64,000 nt of DNA. It comes from Sinorhizobium sp. RAC02. Its GTDB lineage: Bacteria; Pseudomonadota; Alphaproteobacteria; Rhizobiales; Rhizobiaceae. Positions 35,415-43,340 of the stretch are shown in pieces. The DNA is taken from contig NZ_CP016450.1 of NCBI RefSeq assembly GCF_001713395.1, forward strand, positions 3,774,501-3,838,500. The letters are read 5' to 3'. Within the stretch, counting starts at the first letter, position 1. Every line of letters starts with the position of its first letter. The notes below the pieces were generated by a model. That model had not been told where the DNA came from. It ran no database searches and was given only the letters and a program-made list of their open reading frames with translations. A program made the translations under genes and the position numbers.

Positions 35415-36395
35415 TCAGGGGGCGATGATCGGCTGCGCCTTGAGCTGCGAATCCGAGACTTCGGTGCCGGCAAACAGGCTGCCGTGCTCGAACCAGGATT
35501 TCGGCGCCGGAGACCCCCACAGCGTCTGGCGTTGCGGATCCTTCAGGTCCCATTTGATCGGCTCGAGGTCCGGGTCCACCGTCTGGTAGTCCGAGCAGTA
35601 GATCTCGATGCGATGGCCGTCCGGATCGAGGATGTAGAGGAAGAAGGCGTTGGAAATACCGTGCCGGCCAGGGCCACGCTCGATATTGGCGACCCAGCCG
35701 GTCGTCGCCATCAGGTCGAGCAGGTCTATGATGTTGAGCGGTGTCGGCACCCAGAAGGCGGTGTGATGCAGGCGCGGGCCGCGGCCGTTGGTGAAGGCGA
35801 TGTCATGCACGCCGCCCTTGCGATGCGTCCAGGCCGCCCAGAGCCGGCCCGTTTCTTCATCCTCGGTATATTCCGTCACGCGGAAACCGATTTCGTTGTA
35901 AAAGGCGACGCTTTCGTCGACATTCGGCGAGAAGCAGTTGAAATGATCGATGCGTAGCGGTTTGACGCCGCGATAGAGCGCATATTTCTGGTGGATCGGC
36001 GGCAGGCGGTCCATTTTCGTGTAGAATTCCAGCGGAATGCCATGCGGATCGCGCGTGCGGAAGGTGCGGCCCTGATAGGGGCGCTCCACCCATTCCACCG
36101 GCAGGCCCTTGCCCTTGAAGAAATGCACCGCCTTGTCGAGGTCTTCGTCGTCGAACACCTTGAAGCCGAGGTCGCGGGCTTCTGCCTTCTCCGATTTCTT
36201 CAGCACGATGCAATGATGGCCGCGCTCTTCCATGGCGCGCAGGTAGATCGTGTCCGCCGTCTCGTCCGTCACCTGCAGGCCGAGCGTATCGACATAGAAG
36301 GCGCGGGATTTTGCGAGGTCGGTGACGCCGAACTCGACGTGGCTGAGCCGGATGATGTTGAAGGGCGGGTAGAGATTAGGCTGGGGTACGGGCAT
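35415..36395 (-). CDS. hpaD: 3,4-dihydroxyphenylacetate 2,3-dioxygenase (type I extradiol)
   Basis: A 326-residue ring-cleaving dioxygenase that opens homoprotocatechuate to 5-carboxymethyl-2-hydroxymuconate semialdehyde. It has two vicinal-oxygen-chelate repeats; the C-terminal one carries the iron ligands His in RIDHFNCF, His in RLHHTAFW and Glu in HRIEIYCSDY. This is the Brevibacterium/Arthrobacter type I design, not the LigB-type HpaD of E. coli. It lies between hpaE and the decarboxylase gene. Confidence 0.92.
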   Translation of the reverse strand: MPVPQPNLYPPFNIIRLSHVEFGVTDLAKSRAFYVDTLGLQVTDETADTIYLRAMEERGHHCIVLKKSEKAEARDLGFKVFDDEDLDKAVHFFKGKGLPVEWVERPYQGRTFRTRDPHGIPLEFYTKMDRLPPIHQKYALYRGVKPLRIDHFNCFSPNVDESVAFYNEIGFRVTEYTEDEETGRLWAAWTHRKGGVHDIAFTNGRGPRLHHTAFWVPTPLNIIDLLDLMATTGWVANIERGPGRHGISNAFFLYILDPDGHRIEIYCSDYQTVDPDLEPIKWDLKDPQRQTLWGSPAPKSWFEHGSLFAGTEVSDSQLKAQPIIAP

Positions 36396-36455
36396 GGGGT
36401 CCTCCTCAAGCCCGCCTCGGCAAACGAGGACGGGCGCAGTCTTGTCTTTGGGCGA

Positions 36456-37973
36456 TCAGCCGCCGAGTTTCGGGATGGCGTGGGCGCTTGTGGCGAAGGC
36501 GACGTTCTTCGTCTCCATATAGAAGTCGAAGGACCAGTCGCCGCCATCGCGGCCGATGCCGGAATTCTTGACCCCACCAAAGGGCGTCGGCAGGTGGCGC
36601 ACATTCTCCGAATTCACCCAGATCATGCCGGCCTCGAGATGATCGGTGAAGCGGAAGGCGCGCGTGACGTCCGCCGTCCAGAGATAGCCGGTGAGACCAT
36701 ACTGGACGTCGTTGGCGAGTGCCAATGCGTCTGCCTCGTCCTTGAAGGGGATGGCCGTCAGCACCGGTCCGAAGATTTCCTCCTGGGCGATGCGCATGGC
36801 GTTGTTTGCGCCGGTGAAGAGCGTCGGCGAGACGTAGCATCCGCCGCCCGGCCCCTCGAATTTTTCACCACCGGCGGCGACCGTGGCACCTTCCTCCCGG
36901 CCGATCGCGATGTACTCCAGAACCTTCTTCTCGTGCACCGGATGGATCAGCGGGCCGACGACGGTTTCGGGATCGAGCGGATGGCCGACCGTGATGCGCT
37001 TCGCCTTTTCCGCGACGAGGGCGGTGAACCTCTCGTAGATGCTCTCTTCCACCAAGAGGCGGGAGGACGAGGTGCAGCGCTCGCCGTTCAGCGAATAGAT
37101 CATGAAGACGGCGGCATCTGCCGCGCGTTCCAGGTCGGCATCGGCGAAGACGATGACGGGATTCTTGCCGCCGAGTTCGAAATGCACGCGCTTCAGCGTG
37201 TCGGCGCCCTGTTTCATGATCATCGATCCGGTGCGGCTTTCGCCGACGAAGCCGATCGCCTTGATGAGCGGGTGTTCGGTGAGCGCCTTGCCAGCATCCT
37301 CGCCAAAACCGTTGACGAGGTTCCACACGCCTTTCGGCAGGCCAGCCTCTTCCGCGATCTCGACGAGCAGGCGCGCGGTCAGCGGCGAGAACTCGGCCGG
37401 CTTGTGCACGATGGTGCAGCCCGCCGCGAGCGCCGGCGCGATCTTCCACGTGGAGAGCATGAAGGGCGTGTTCCACGGGGTGATAATGCCGACCGGACCG
37501 ATCGGCACGCGGGTCGTCATGTTGACCTGGCCCTCGGTGCGCAGCGTCTTGCCGTCACGCGCTTCCGGCGCGCGGTCGGCGAAGAAGCGAAAATTCTCCG
37601 CCCCGCGGAGCGCGGCCTTGGCCATGAAGCGCAGCGACTGCCCGGTATCCATGCACTCGACGAAGGCGATCTCTTCAGCGCGCGCAACGATCGCATCGGC
37701 GATCTTGTGCAGCAGTTTTTTCCGCGCGTCGCCCGGCATGGCTGCCCAGTCGGCGAAGGCGGCCTTCGCGGCCCTGGCGGCGCGGTCGATGTCGGCGGCC
37801 TTGCCCTGCGCCACTTTGGCAAGCGGCTTCAGATCGACGGGAGACATGGTCTCGAAGGTTGCGCCATCCGCAGCCGGCACGTCCTCGCCAGCAATACGGT
37901 TCAGCACGCCGTTTTGCTTGAAGCGGGCGAGGTAGGTCTCCGCCTTCGTGATGTTTTCCTGAAATTTCGTCAT
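36456..37973 (-). CDS. hpaE: 5-carboxymethyl-2-hydroxymuconate semialdehyde dehydrogenase HpaE
   Basis: A 505-residue aldehyde dehydrogenase oxidising the ring-cleavage product. Asn168 in ITPWNTPFMLSTWK, Glu266 in FELGGKNPV and Cys300 in NGERCTSSSRL form the catalytic set; NGERCTSSSRLLV is the usual HpaE form. ATG at 37973 is chosen since the family N-terminus starts there; the open frame extends 14 codons upstream. Gene order hpaF-hpaE-hpaD supports the call. Confidence 0.94.
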   Translation of the reverse strand: MTKFQENITKAETYLARFKQNGVLNRIAGEDVPAADGATFETMSPVDLKPLAKVAQGKAADIDRAARAAKAAFADWAAMPGDARKKLLHKIADAIVARAEEIAFVECMDTGQSLRFMAKAALRGAENFRFFADRAPEARDGKTLRTEGQVNMTTRVPIGPVGIITPWNTPFMLSTWKIAPALAAGCTIVHKPAEFSPLTARLLVEIAEEAGLPKGVWNLVNGFGEDAGKALTEHPLIKAIGFVGESRTGSMIMKQGADTLKRVHFELGGKNPVIVFADADLERAADAAVFMIYSLNGERCTSSSRLLVEESIYERFTALVAEKAKRITVGHPLDPETVVGPLIHPVHEKKVLEYIAIGREEGATVAAGGEKFEGPGGGCYVSPTLFTGANNAMRIAQEEIFGPVLTAIPFKDEADALALANDVQYGLTGYLWTADVTRAFRFTDHLEAGMIWVNSENVRHLPTPFGGVKNSGIGRDGGDWSFDFYMETKNVAFATSAHAIPKLGG

Positions 37974-37983
37974 GGGAGTCCCG

Positions 37984-38370
37984 TTACTTGCCGCGCAGGC
38001 GCGGATGAATGGCATTCTTCTTCCAGCTCAGCTCCGCGTCGATCTCGCGGATTTCCAGCGAAAGCGCGAAGTGCGGCGTCTCGAAGAGGGGGGCGAGCAG
38101 CCGGCTCGCCGTAGCGAAGAGCGCCTCGCCGGTGCGTTTCTTTTCTTCCGCACTGCGGCCCTTGCCGATCCGGAAGTTGAGATCGACGAAGGCATTTTCC
38201 GGCAGCCGGTCGGCAATCGCATAGTGATCGGCGCGAAGGGCCCGCACACGCAGCGCGCCGACCTCGAAAAGCCCGGTTTCCAGCACCGTTTCCAAGAGCG
38301 CCGCGCAGAGCGCGTCGAGATCGGTGCGGCCTTCGAGATTGGCCGAATATTCGACGATCAGGTGCGGCAT
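37984..38370 (-). CDS. hpaF: 5-carboxymethyl-2-hydroxymuconate delta-isomerase HpaF
   Basis: A 128-residue tautomerase-fold enzyme of the CHMI family. After Met removal Pro1 is the catalytic base (PHLIVEYSANLE); the length and HYAIADRLPENAFVDLNFRIG segment match the family. First gene of the hpaFED-decarboxylase-hpaGHI unit, with a perfect 18-bp palindrome 22 bases upstream of its ATG. Confidence 0.92.
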   Translation of the reverse strand: MPHLIVEYSANLEGRTDLDALCAALLETVLETGLFEVGALRVRALRADHYAIADRLPENAFVDLNFRIGKGRSAEEKKRTGEALFATASRLLAPLFETPHFALSLEIREIDAELSWKKNAIHPRLRGK

Positions 38371-38392
38371 CGTTCCTCCCGGTGCAGCTTTT

Positions 38393-38410
38393 TATTTAAC
38401 GTGTTAAATA
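38393..38410. promoter_or_regulatory. Palindromic operator upstream of hpaF
   Basis: TATTTAAC-GT-GTTAAATA is a perfect 18-bp inverted repeat in the 73-base gap between hpaC and hpaF, 22 bases before the hpaF ATG. Its size and AT-rich symmetry suit a MarR-type dimer, so it may be the HpaR operator and would control hpaF to hpaI; a GntR- or TetR-type factor is also possible. Confidence 0.62.
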
Positions 38411-38443
38411 TATGGCCGTTTGTCAAGAGGCTTCTGTCGCGTG

Positions 38444-38956
38444 TCAGCCGCCAAAGCTTCCCGTCTGCGTCGGCACATGCACGTAGTTGCGATCGAAATA
38501 GAGCAGTGCATGCCCGTCGCGCCGGCAGCGGATGTCCACCACCTCGCCGATGAAGATGTTGTGGGTGCCGACGAGCCGGGCTTCCGTCAACCGGCAATCG
38601 AAGGAGACGATGGCGTCCGCCAGCGCCTGGTTGCCCGAGGGCAGGTCCGTCCAGTCGGCATCGGCATAACGCGCTGCCATGTCCGTCTGCTGTCCCGCGA
38701 AAGAAGCGGCGAGCGCCTTGTGCTCTTGCGTCAACACATTGACGCAGAAGCGCCGGTTCTCGATGAACAGCTGCGTCTGGGCCGAGCGGCTGTTCATGCA
38801 GACGAGCAGCGTCGGCGGTTCGTCTGTCACGGAGCACATGGCGGTGGCGGTAAAACCGCCACGCCCGGCGTCTCCCTTGGTGGTGATCACATTGACGGGC
38901 GCGCAGACCCGCGCCATCGCGTTGCGGAATTCGGTTTTCGAGATATGGATGTCCAT
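38444..38956 (-). CDS. hpaC: 4-hydroxyphenylacetate 3-monooxygenase, flavin reductase component HpaC
   Basis: A 170-residue flavin reductase that supplies FADH2 to HpaB. NVITTKGDAGRGGFTATAMCSVTDEPPTLL-type residues (about 22-52) form the flavin-binding core, with FCVNVL and HNIFIGEVVDI further on. The frame is open 29 codons upstream, but the ATG at 38956 gives the family N-terminus and lies 10 bases after the hpaB stop. Confidence 0.92.
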   Translation of the reverse strand: MDIHISKTEFRNAMARVCAPVNVITTKGDAGRGGFTATAMCSVTDEPPTLLVCMNSRSAQTQLFIENRRFCVNVLTQEHKALAASFAGQQTDMAARYADADWTDLPSGNQALADAIVSFDCRLTEARLVGTHNIFIGEVVDIRCRRDGHALLYFDRNYVHVPTQTGSFGG

Positions 38957-38966
38957 GGCGCGGCCC

Positions 38967-40526
38967 TCATTCGGCCGCATCGCGGACAGCATCGCCACCC
39001 TGCGGTGGCAGCCAGGTATCCCCCGTCCAGCCGCTCTCGTCATAGTCGGACATGCATTGGTCGACGAGCGCTTCCATCTCCTTCAGCCGTCCGCCGCGCT
39101 CGGCGCCCTTCAGCACCTGGAGGCGCACCTCTTCCGGCGCACCGGCATAGTTCAGCTCGTAGAGTGCGTGGCGCCCGCCGAATTCCGTGCCGGTCGCGTC
39201 CCACAAGAGCTTCATGATCTTGATGCGCTCGATATGGCCCATGTCGTTCGAGCCGCGCACATATTGCGCGAGATAGCGGTCGATCTGCGGATTGGCAAAA
39301 TCCTTCACGGAGGAGGGCAGGTAGATGAGGCCGGAGGCGACCGTGCGGCGCACGATGTCGATGACCTTCGGATAGGCCTCCGACATGAAGGTGCGGTAGC
39401 AAAGTGCGGCTTCGAGGTTCGGCAGCACCGCCCCGTTCGCCCAGGGGATGGGATTGTAGGCCATGGCGTTCGAGAAGGACCAGAACTGGTGGCGGATGGC
39501 GATCACCTCGCCGAGCATCGCCTGGTTGCCGCGGAAGGCATCGCCGCCGGTGGCGCGCAAGGCCTTGGCGAGCAGGCCGGCCAGAAAATCCATCTTCACC
39601 GCAAGCCGCGTGCAGCCCTGGAAGCAGTAACCGTGCATGAAGCCGGAGGCCGGATGGAAGGAGAGGATTTTCGCGGCGTCGCGCAGCACCAGCACGTCCT
39701 CCCAGGGGATGAAGACATTGTCGAGCACGAGGATCGCGTCGTTTTCGTCGAAGCGCGAGGAGAGCGGGTAGTCGAAAGGATGGGCCGCGGTGCTCGCCGT
39801 CTGTTCGTAGGAGGTGCGGCAGAACATCTTCACGCCCGGCGCATTCATCGGCACGATGAACATGACGGAGAGCGATGGATCCTCGGTGACGGTCGCCGAA
39901 CTCTGGGCGAGGAAGTTGTAGTGCGTCAGCGCGGAGGACGTTGCGACGACCTTGGCGCCGGACACGTAGATCCCGGCATCCGTCTCCTTGGTGATGTGCA
40001 CGAAAACGTCCTTCACCGCATCGGCCGGCTTGTGGCGGTCGATCGGCGGGTTGACGATGGCGTGGTTCATGAAAAGCACGCTTTCCTGCGCGCGTTTGTG
40101 CCAGGAAAGTGCATTGTCCTTGAACGGCCCGTACCAGTCGGCGTTGGCGCCGAGCGTGTTCATCAGCGCGGCCTTGTAATCCGCCGTGCGGCCCATCCAG
40201 CCATAGGACATGCGCGCCCAATCGGCGATGGCGCCCTGCTGGGCGATGAGATCTGCGGCGGAATGGGCGACGCGGAAATATTTGTGCGTGTAGCCGCCGG
40301 AACCGGTGTCGGTGGGAGACGTCAGCCGTTCCTGACGCTTCGGATCATGCAAGGCATCGTACATGCGGGCGATGGAGCGCGCCGAGTTGCGCATCGAGGG
40401 GTGGCTGGTGACGTCGGCGATGCGCTCGCCGTTGATATAAACCTCGCGTCCGTCCCTGAGGCTGGCGAGATATTCGGCGCCGGTGAACGGCCGGGTCTTG
40501 TCGCTACGATGGTCTTCCGCACGCAT
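38967..40526 (-). CDS. hpaB: 4-hydroxyphenylacetate 3-monooxygenase, oxygenase component HpaB
   Basis: A 519-residue FADH2-dependent monooxygenase that hydroxylates 4-hydroxyphenylacetate to homoprotocatechuate. It has the acyl-CoA-dehydrogenase-like fold with family motifs FTGAEYLASLRDGREVY near 15-31, MNHAIVNPPIDRHK, GVKMFCRTSYEQTAS and HRLE-type HPFDYPLSSRFDENDA. The ATG at 40526 has GAGGAG seven bases upstream and is used rather than the TTG at 40541. First gene of the hpaBC unit and divergent from hpaA. Confidence 0.95.
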   Translation of the reverse strand: MRAEDHRSDKTRPFTGAEYLASLRDGREVYINGERIADVTSHPSMRNSARSIARMYDALHDPKRQERLTSPTDTGSGGYTHKYFRVAHSAADLIAQQGAIADWARMSYGWMGRTADYKAALMNTLGANADWYGPFKDNALSWHKRAQESVLFMNHAIVNPPIDRHKPADAVKDVFVHITKETDAGIYVSGAKVVATSSALTHYNFLAQSSATVTEDPSLSVMFIVPMNAPGVKMFCRTSYEQTASTAAHPFDYPLSSRFDENDAILVLDNVFIPWEDVLVLRDAAKILSFHPASGFMHGYCFQGCTRLAVKMDFLAGLLAKALRATGGDAFRGNQAMLGEVIAIRHQFWSFSNAMAYNPIPWANGAVLPNLEAALCYRTFMSEAYPKVIDIVRRTVASGLIYLPSSVKDFANPQIDRYLAQYVRGSNDMGHIERIKIMKLLWDATGTEFGGRHALYELNYAGAPEEVRLQVLKGAERGGRLKEMEALVDQCMSDYDESGWTGDTWLPPQGGDAVRDAAE

Positions 40527-40618
40527 GGTGATCCTCCTCAAAATCCTGACAAATGCTAGGTCGGGGCGGCGGGCGTGGCCATGGACAAACCGGGCAATTC
40601 GCTGGTACTTTTTCCCGC

Positions 40619-41500
40619 ATGAAGGATCGCAGCGACGTCCCCACCTTCTTTGTCTATGGCGAGCCGAGCCGCGCGCTCGACGTCGGCTTCCTGCATGTCG
40701 AAACCGTCATGGAGCGAAAAAGCCTGCATTTCGGCCGCGTCGCGCCGCACAAACATCCATTTATGGGGCAGGTCACCTATTGGTTCGCCGGGGGAGGGCG
40801 CTATCAGGTCGAAGACCGCACTTGGAATTTTTCCGCTCCGGCGATCAGCTTCGTGCCGAGCAACGTGGTGCATGGATTCGATGTCGGCGGACAGTCGGAT
40901 GCCATTGTCGTTTCGATTTCGGACGACCTGCTGCGGGCCATTGGGCCGCAGGTCGATCTTGCGCTCGACGCACCGGTGCTCATTGCCGGTGAGGCGGGCG
41001 CTCCGGGCTGGAACCGGATCGGTGCACTGCTCGACATGGTGATGGAGGAATATCGCGGCGGCGCCGCAGCCAGCGAGCGGATGCTGGCAAGCCTCGTCGG
41101 CGCCGTGCTGTCGCTGATGGCCCGTCTCGGCGGCAATGTCGGTTTCGAGGCGGCATCGCCTGTGGTAGCGCTGGGGCTGGACCTGCGCCGGGCGATCGAC
41201 CGCCACTACCGCGAGGACTGGCCGGTCGTGCACTATGTCGAGCGGCTGGCGACGACGCCGCACCTGCTCGACAAGGCGGCGCGCACCGTCTTCGGCCAGA
41301 CGGTGAAGGAGATGGTGCTGGAGCGACGCCTGCTGGAGGCGAAGCGCCTGTTGCGCTTCACCATCCGTCCGATGGAGGATATCGGCCGGGAGATCGGCTT
41401 CGAGGACCCGGCTTATTTTTCCCGTTTCTTCCGCAAGCGCATGGGGCTTTCGCCAACGGACTGGCGCCGGCAGAACTCGGAAGCTGCCGGCGCCAGCTGA
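40619..41500 (+). CDS. hpaA: AraC-family activator HpaA
   Basis: A 293-residue AraC/XylS regulator. The N-terminal cupin-like half (VAPHKHPFMGQVTYWFAGGGRYQVEDR, given here in part) binds the inducer, and the C-terminal two-helix-turn-helix domain (about 190-285) ends with the AraC signature IGREIGFEDPAYFSRFFRKRMG. HpaA activates hpaBC when 4-hydroxyphenylacetate is present. It is divergent from hpaB over 92 bases, as in enterobacteria. The ATG at 40619 replaces a longer unsupported frame. Confidence 0.9.
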   Translation: MKDRSDVPTFFVYGEPSRALDVGFLHVETVMERKSLHFGRVAPHKHPFMGQVTYWFAGGGRYQVEDRTWNFSAPAISFVPSNVVHGFDVGGQSDAIVVSISDDLLRAIGPQVDLALDAPVLIAGEAGAPGWNRIGALLDMVMEEYRGGAAASERMLASLVGAVLSLMARLGGNVGFEAASPVVALGLDLRRAIDRHYREDWPVVHYVERLATTPHLLDKAARTVFGQTVKEMVLERRLLEAKRLLRFTIRPMEDIGREIGFEDPAYFSRFFRKRMGLSPTDWRRQNSEAAGAS

Positions 41501-41788
41501 TCAGGCATCCTGCCAGTCGACGGCGAGTTCCTCGCGGAAGGCGAAGCGGACGAGGTGGCGGATGACCACGTCCTTCAGCTGCTCCATGTCGTCCGCGCTC
41601 GGTGCGGTGAGATCGATGTGCAGCGCGCTGCCGTCCGCCTTCAGCCGGCAATCGCCGATCGAAAAGGAAATCTCTCCGGCCTGTTCATCGAAGGTCACCG
41701 GCCGCTTATGGGCAAAGTGCTTGCAGAGTTGCTGCAGGTAGCGGCTGGCATGTTCGGTCGGAATGGCGGTCTTGCTGGCAGTCGTCAT
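41501..41788 (-). CDS. DUF2218-domain protein
   Basis: A 95-residue protein matching DUF2218: ASRYLQQLCKHFAHK near the start, the central DCRLKADGSALHIDL strands and LKDVVIRHLVRFAFREEL at the end. The family is often near siderophore or metal genes, and its function is unknown. Its ATG overlaps the padR stop by one base (TGATG), so it is translated with the regulator and presumably shares its operator. Confidence 0.85.
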   Translation of the reverse strand: MTTASKTAIPTEHASRYLQQLCKHFAHKRPVTFDEQAGEISFSIGDCRLKADGSALHIDLTAPSADDMEQLKDVVIRHLVRFAFREELAVDWQDA

Positions 41789-42357
41789 CAGCTCTTCTCC
41801 ACGGTTTTTGCGGCAAGATCGAGCGCGGCGGCAATGGTTTCCGCTGCCTCTTCGCTCAGGTCGCCGCCACGCAGGCGCAGCCGCATGGCGAGTTTCAGGT
41901 TTTCCATGGCGCGCACGACGGGTGCCGGTACGCCTTCGCGACCTCCCGGTCCCTTGCCGGCGCGGGCCATGAGTTCGTCGATCGCGGCGCGGTTGGCGGA
42001 GAGAAAGGCTTTTCCCTCAGGCGTGATGCTGTAGCGCTTGCGCCCGCCTTCCGCCGGTTCGATCACGGCATAGCCCATGTCGTCGAGCCAGGAGAGCGTC
42101 GGATAGATGACGCCCGGGCTCGGGCTGTAGCTGCCGCCGAAGCGGTCTTCGACGGTCTTGATCAGCTCATAGCCGTGGCTCGGCGCATCCGCGATGATGG
42201 CAAGCAGCAGCAGGCGCAGTTCGCCATAGTCGAACAAGCGTCCGCCGTGGCGGCCGCCCCGGCCAGGGCCATGGTGCCGGCCGCGATGGTGGGAACCCGA
42301 ATGATCGTCGGGCGGTGAAAAGTGGCGGTGAGGGCCGCATCCCATTCTGTGTCTCAT
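41788..42357 (-). CDS. PadR-family regulator with His-rich N-terminal extension
   Basis: A 189-residue PadR regulator. The winged helix (about 40-115) has LLLLAIIADAPSHGYELIK, SPGVIYPTLSWLDDMGY and the wing GGRKRYSITPEGKAFL. Residues 1-39 carry ten His plus Gly/Arg repeats (HSGSHHRGRHHGPGRGG), a possible metal- or haem-binding tail not common to all PadR proteins. It is divergent from trmO, and a 49-bp inverted repeat ends seven bases before its ATG, which points to strong autoregulation. No clear ribosome site is seen. Confidence 0.9.
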   Translation of the reverse strand: MRHRMGCGPHRHFSPPDDHSGSHHRGRHHGPGRGGRHGGRLFDYGELRLLLLAIIADAPSHGYELIKTVEDRFGGSYSPSPGVIYPTLSWLDDMGYAVIEPAEGGRKRYSITPEGKAFLSANRAAIDELMARAGKGPGGREGVPAPVVRAMENLKLAMRLRLRGGDLSEEAAETIAAALDLAAKTVEKS

Positions 42358-42363
42358 ATTGCC

Positions 42364-42412
42364 GATATAAATCTCGATATATCGAAAATCAAGATATATC
42401 GAGATTTATATC
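42364..42412. promoter_or_regulatory. Large PadR operator (20-bp perfect inverted repeat)
   Basis: The arm GATATAAATCTCGATATATC (42364-42383) is followed after nine bases by its exact reverse complement (42393-42412). Each arm also holds a smaller GATATATC palindrome, so the site can take two or more dimers. It lies between padR and trmO, overlaps the probable padR leader, and its AT content contrasts with the GC-rich surroundings. Confidence 0.85.
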
Positions 42413-42474
42413 TTTAAAAAGAGTCCGGCAGTCGTTATCGTCGTATCTTGAAGAATATAGCGATGGAGATTTGC

Positions 42475-42996
42475 ATGGTCCGGCTGAACGAAATTCGTCA
42501 AAACGAGGTCGTGGTCACACGACCAGCCACCGTGGATGCGGAACTCGTCTTCATCGGCCGGATTTCGACGCCATGGACCTCGCGCATGGAAACGCCGCGG
42601 CAGGGGCGTCCTGACGGGCCGGTTTGCACGATCGAGATCTTCGAGCCCTGGGTGCAGGCCCTTGCGGGTGTCGAGCGCTTCGAGCGGCTTGAAGTGCTCT
42701 ATTGGCTGCACCAGTCGCGTCGCGACCTCGTGCTGCAAAGCCCGGCCTCGAATGGCGAGGTGCACGGCACCTTTTCACTGCGCTCGCCTGTTCGGCCCAA
42801 TCCGATCGGCACGTCGATCGTCGCCTTGGAGAAGATCGAGGGAAATCGTCTCTTCGTGCGTGGCCTCGACTGCCTCGACGGCACGCCGCTCATCGACCTC
42901 AAGCCGGATCGTACACTTTTCAAGCCGATCGCACCGCCGCAGAAGGGCGATTACGAGACCGGCCAGGTGCATATGTGCAAGAAGATCGACAACTAA
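42475..42996 (+). CDS. trmO: tRNA (N6-threonylcarbamoyladenosine-37)-N6-methyltransferase TrmO (TsaA/VirR)
   Basis: A 173-residue SAM-dependent tRNA modification enzyme of the TsaA fold. Marks: LVFIGRISTPW (about 25-35), the LEVLYWLHQSRRDL core, and GTFSLRSPVRPNPIGTSIV with the conserved RSPxRPNPIG motif. The start ATG at 42475 has GGAG six bases upstream; the ATG at 42463 is an alternative. It is controlled presumably by the divergent PadR protein through the 49-bp operator, an unusual arrangement for a tRNA modification gene. Confidence 0.88.
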   Translation: MVRLNEIRQNEVVVTRPATVDAELVFIGRISTPWTSRMETPRQGRPDGPVCTIEIFEPWVQALAGVERFERLEVLYWLHQSRRDLVLQSPASNGEVHGTFSLRSPVRPNPIGTSIVALEKIEGNRLFVRGLDCLDGTPLIDLKPDRTLFKPIAPPQKGDYETGQVHMCKKIDN

Positions 42997-43202
42997 TCGT
43001 CGATGGCGACCATCACGTCTGATGCCTTGATCACCGCATAGGCCTCCTGCCCGGCGGCAAGGCCGAGATCGTTCACCGCATCGTTGGTGATCGCCGCGGT
43101 GATGATCGAGCCGCCGACATCGATACGGACATGGGCGGTCGTTGCGCCGAGAACGACTTCGACGATCTTGCCCTTGAGGCGGTTGCGTGCGCTGATCTTC
43201 AT
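42993..43202 (-). CDS. Molybdate-binding Mop-like (TOBE domain) protein
   Basis: A 69-residue protein consisting of one TOBE/Mop domain: MKISARNRLKGKIVEVVLG, then AHVRIDVGGSIITAAITNDAV, and AYAVIKASDVMVAID. Single-domain Mop proteins (molbindins) store molybdate or tungstate as oligomers. The frame is open upstream but the ATG at 43202 is the family start. It is convergent with trmO with a four-base overlap. Confidence 0.88.
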   Translation of the reverse strand: MKISARNRLKGKIVEVVLGATTAHVRIDVGGSIITAAITNDAVNDLGLAAGQEAYAVIKASDVMVAIDD

Positions 43203-43340
43203 CGTGTTTCTCCTATGCCTGCAGGGAGAACTAGTGGGGCGGCGCGGGATTGGAAGGGTGAGACTCAATCAGATCGGCAATTCGTATTTGAATGGATCAT
43301 TCTTATGTGGCAGTCTTCGCCATCCTTGGAGGAGGCCCGG

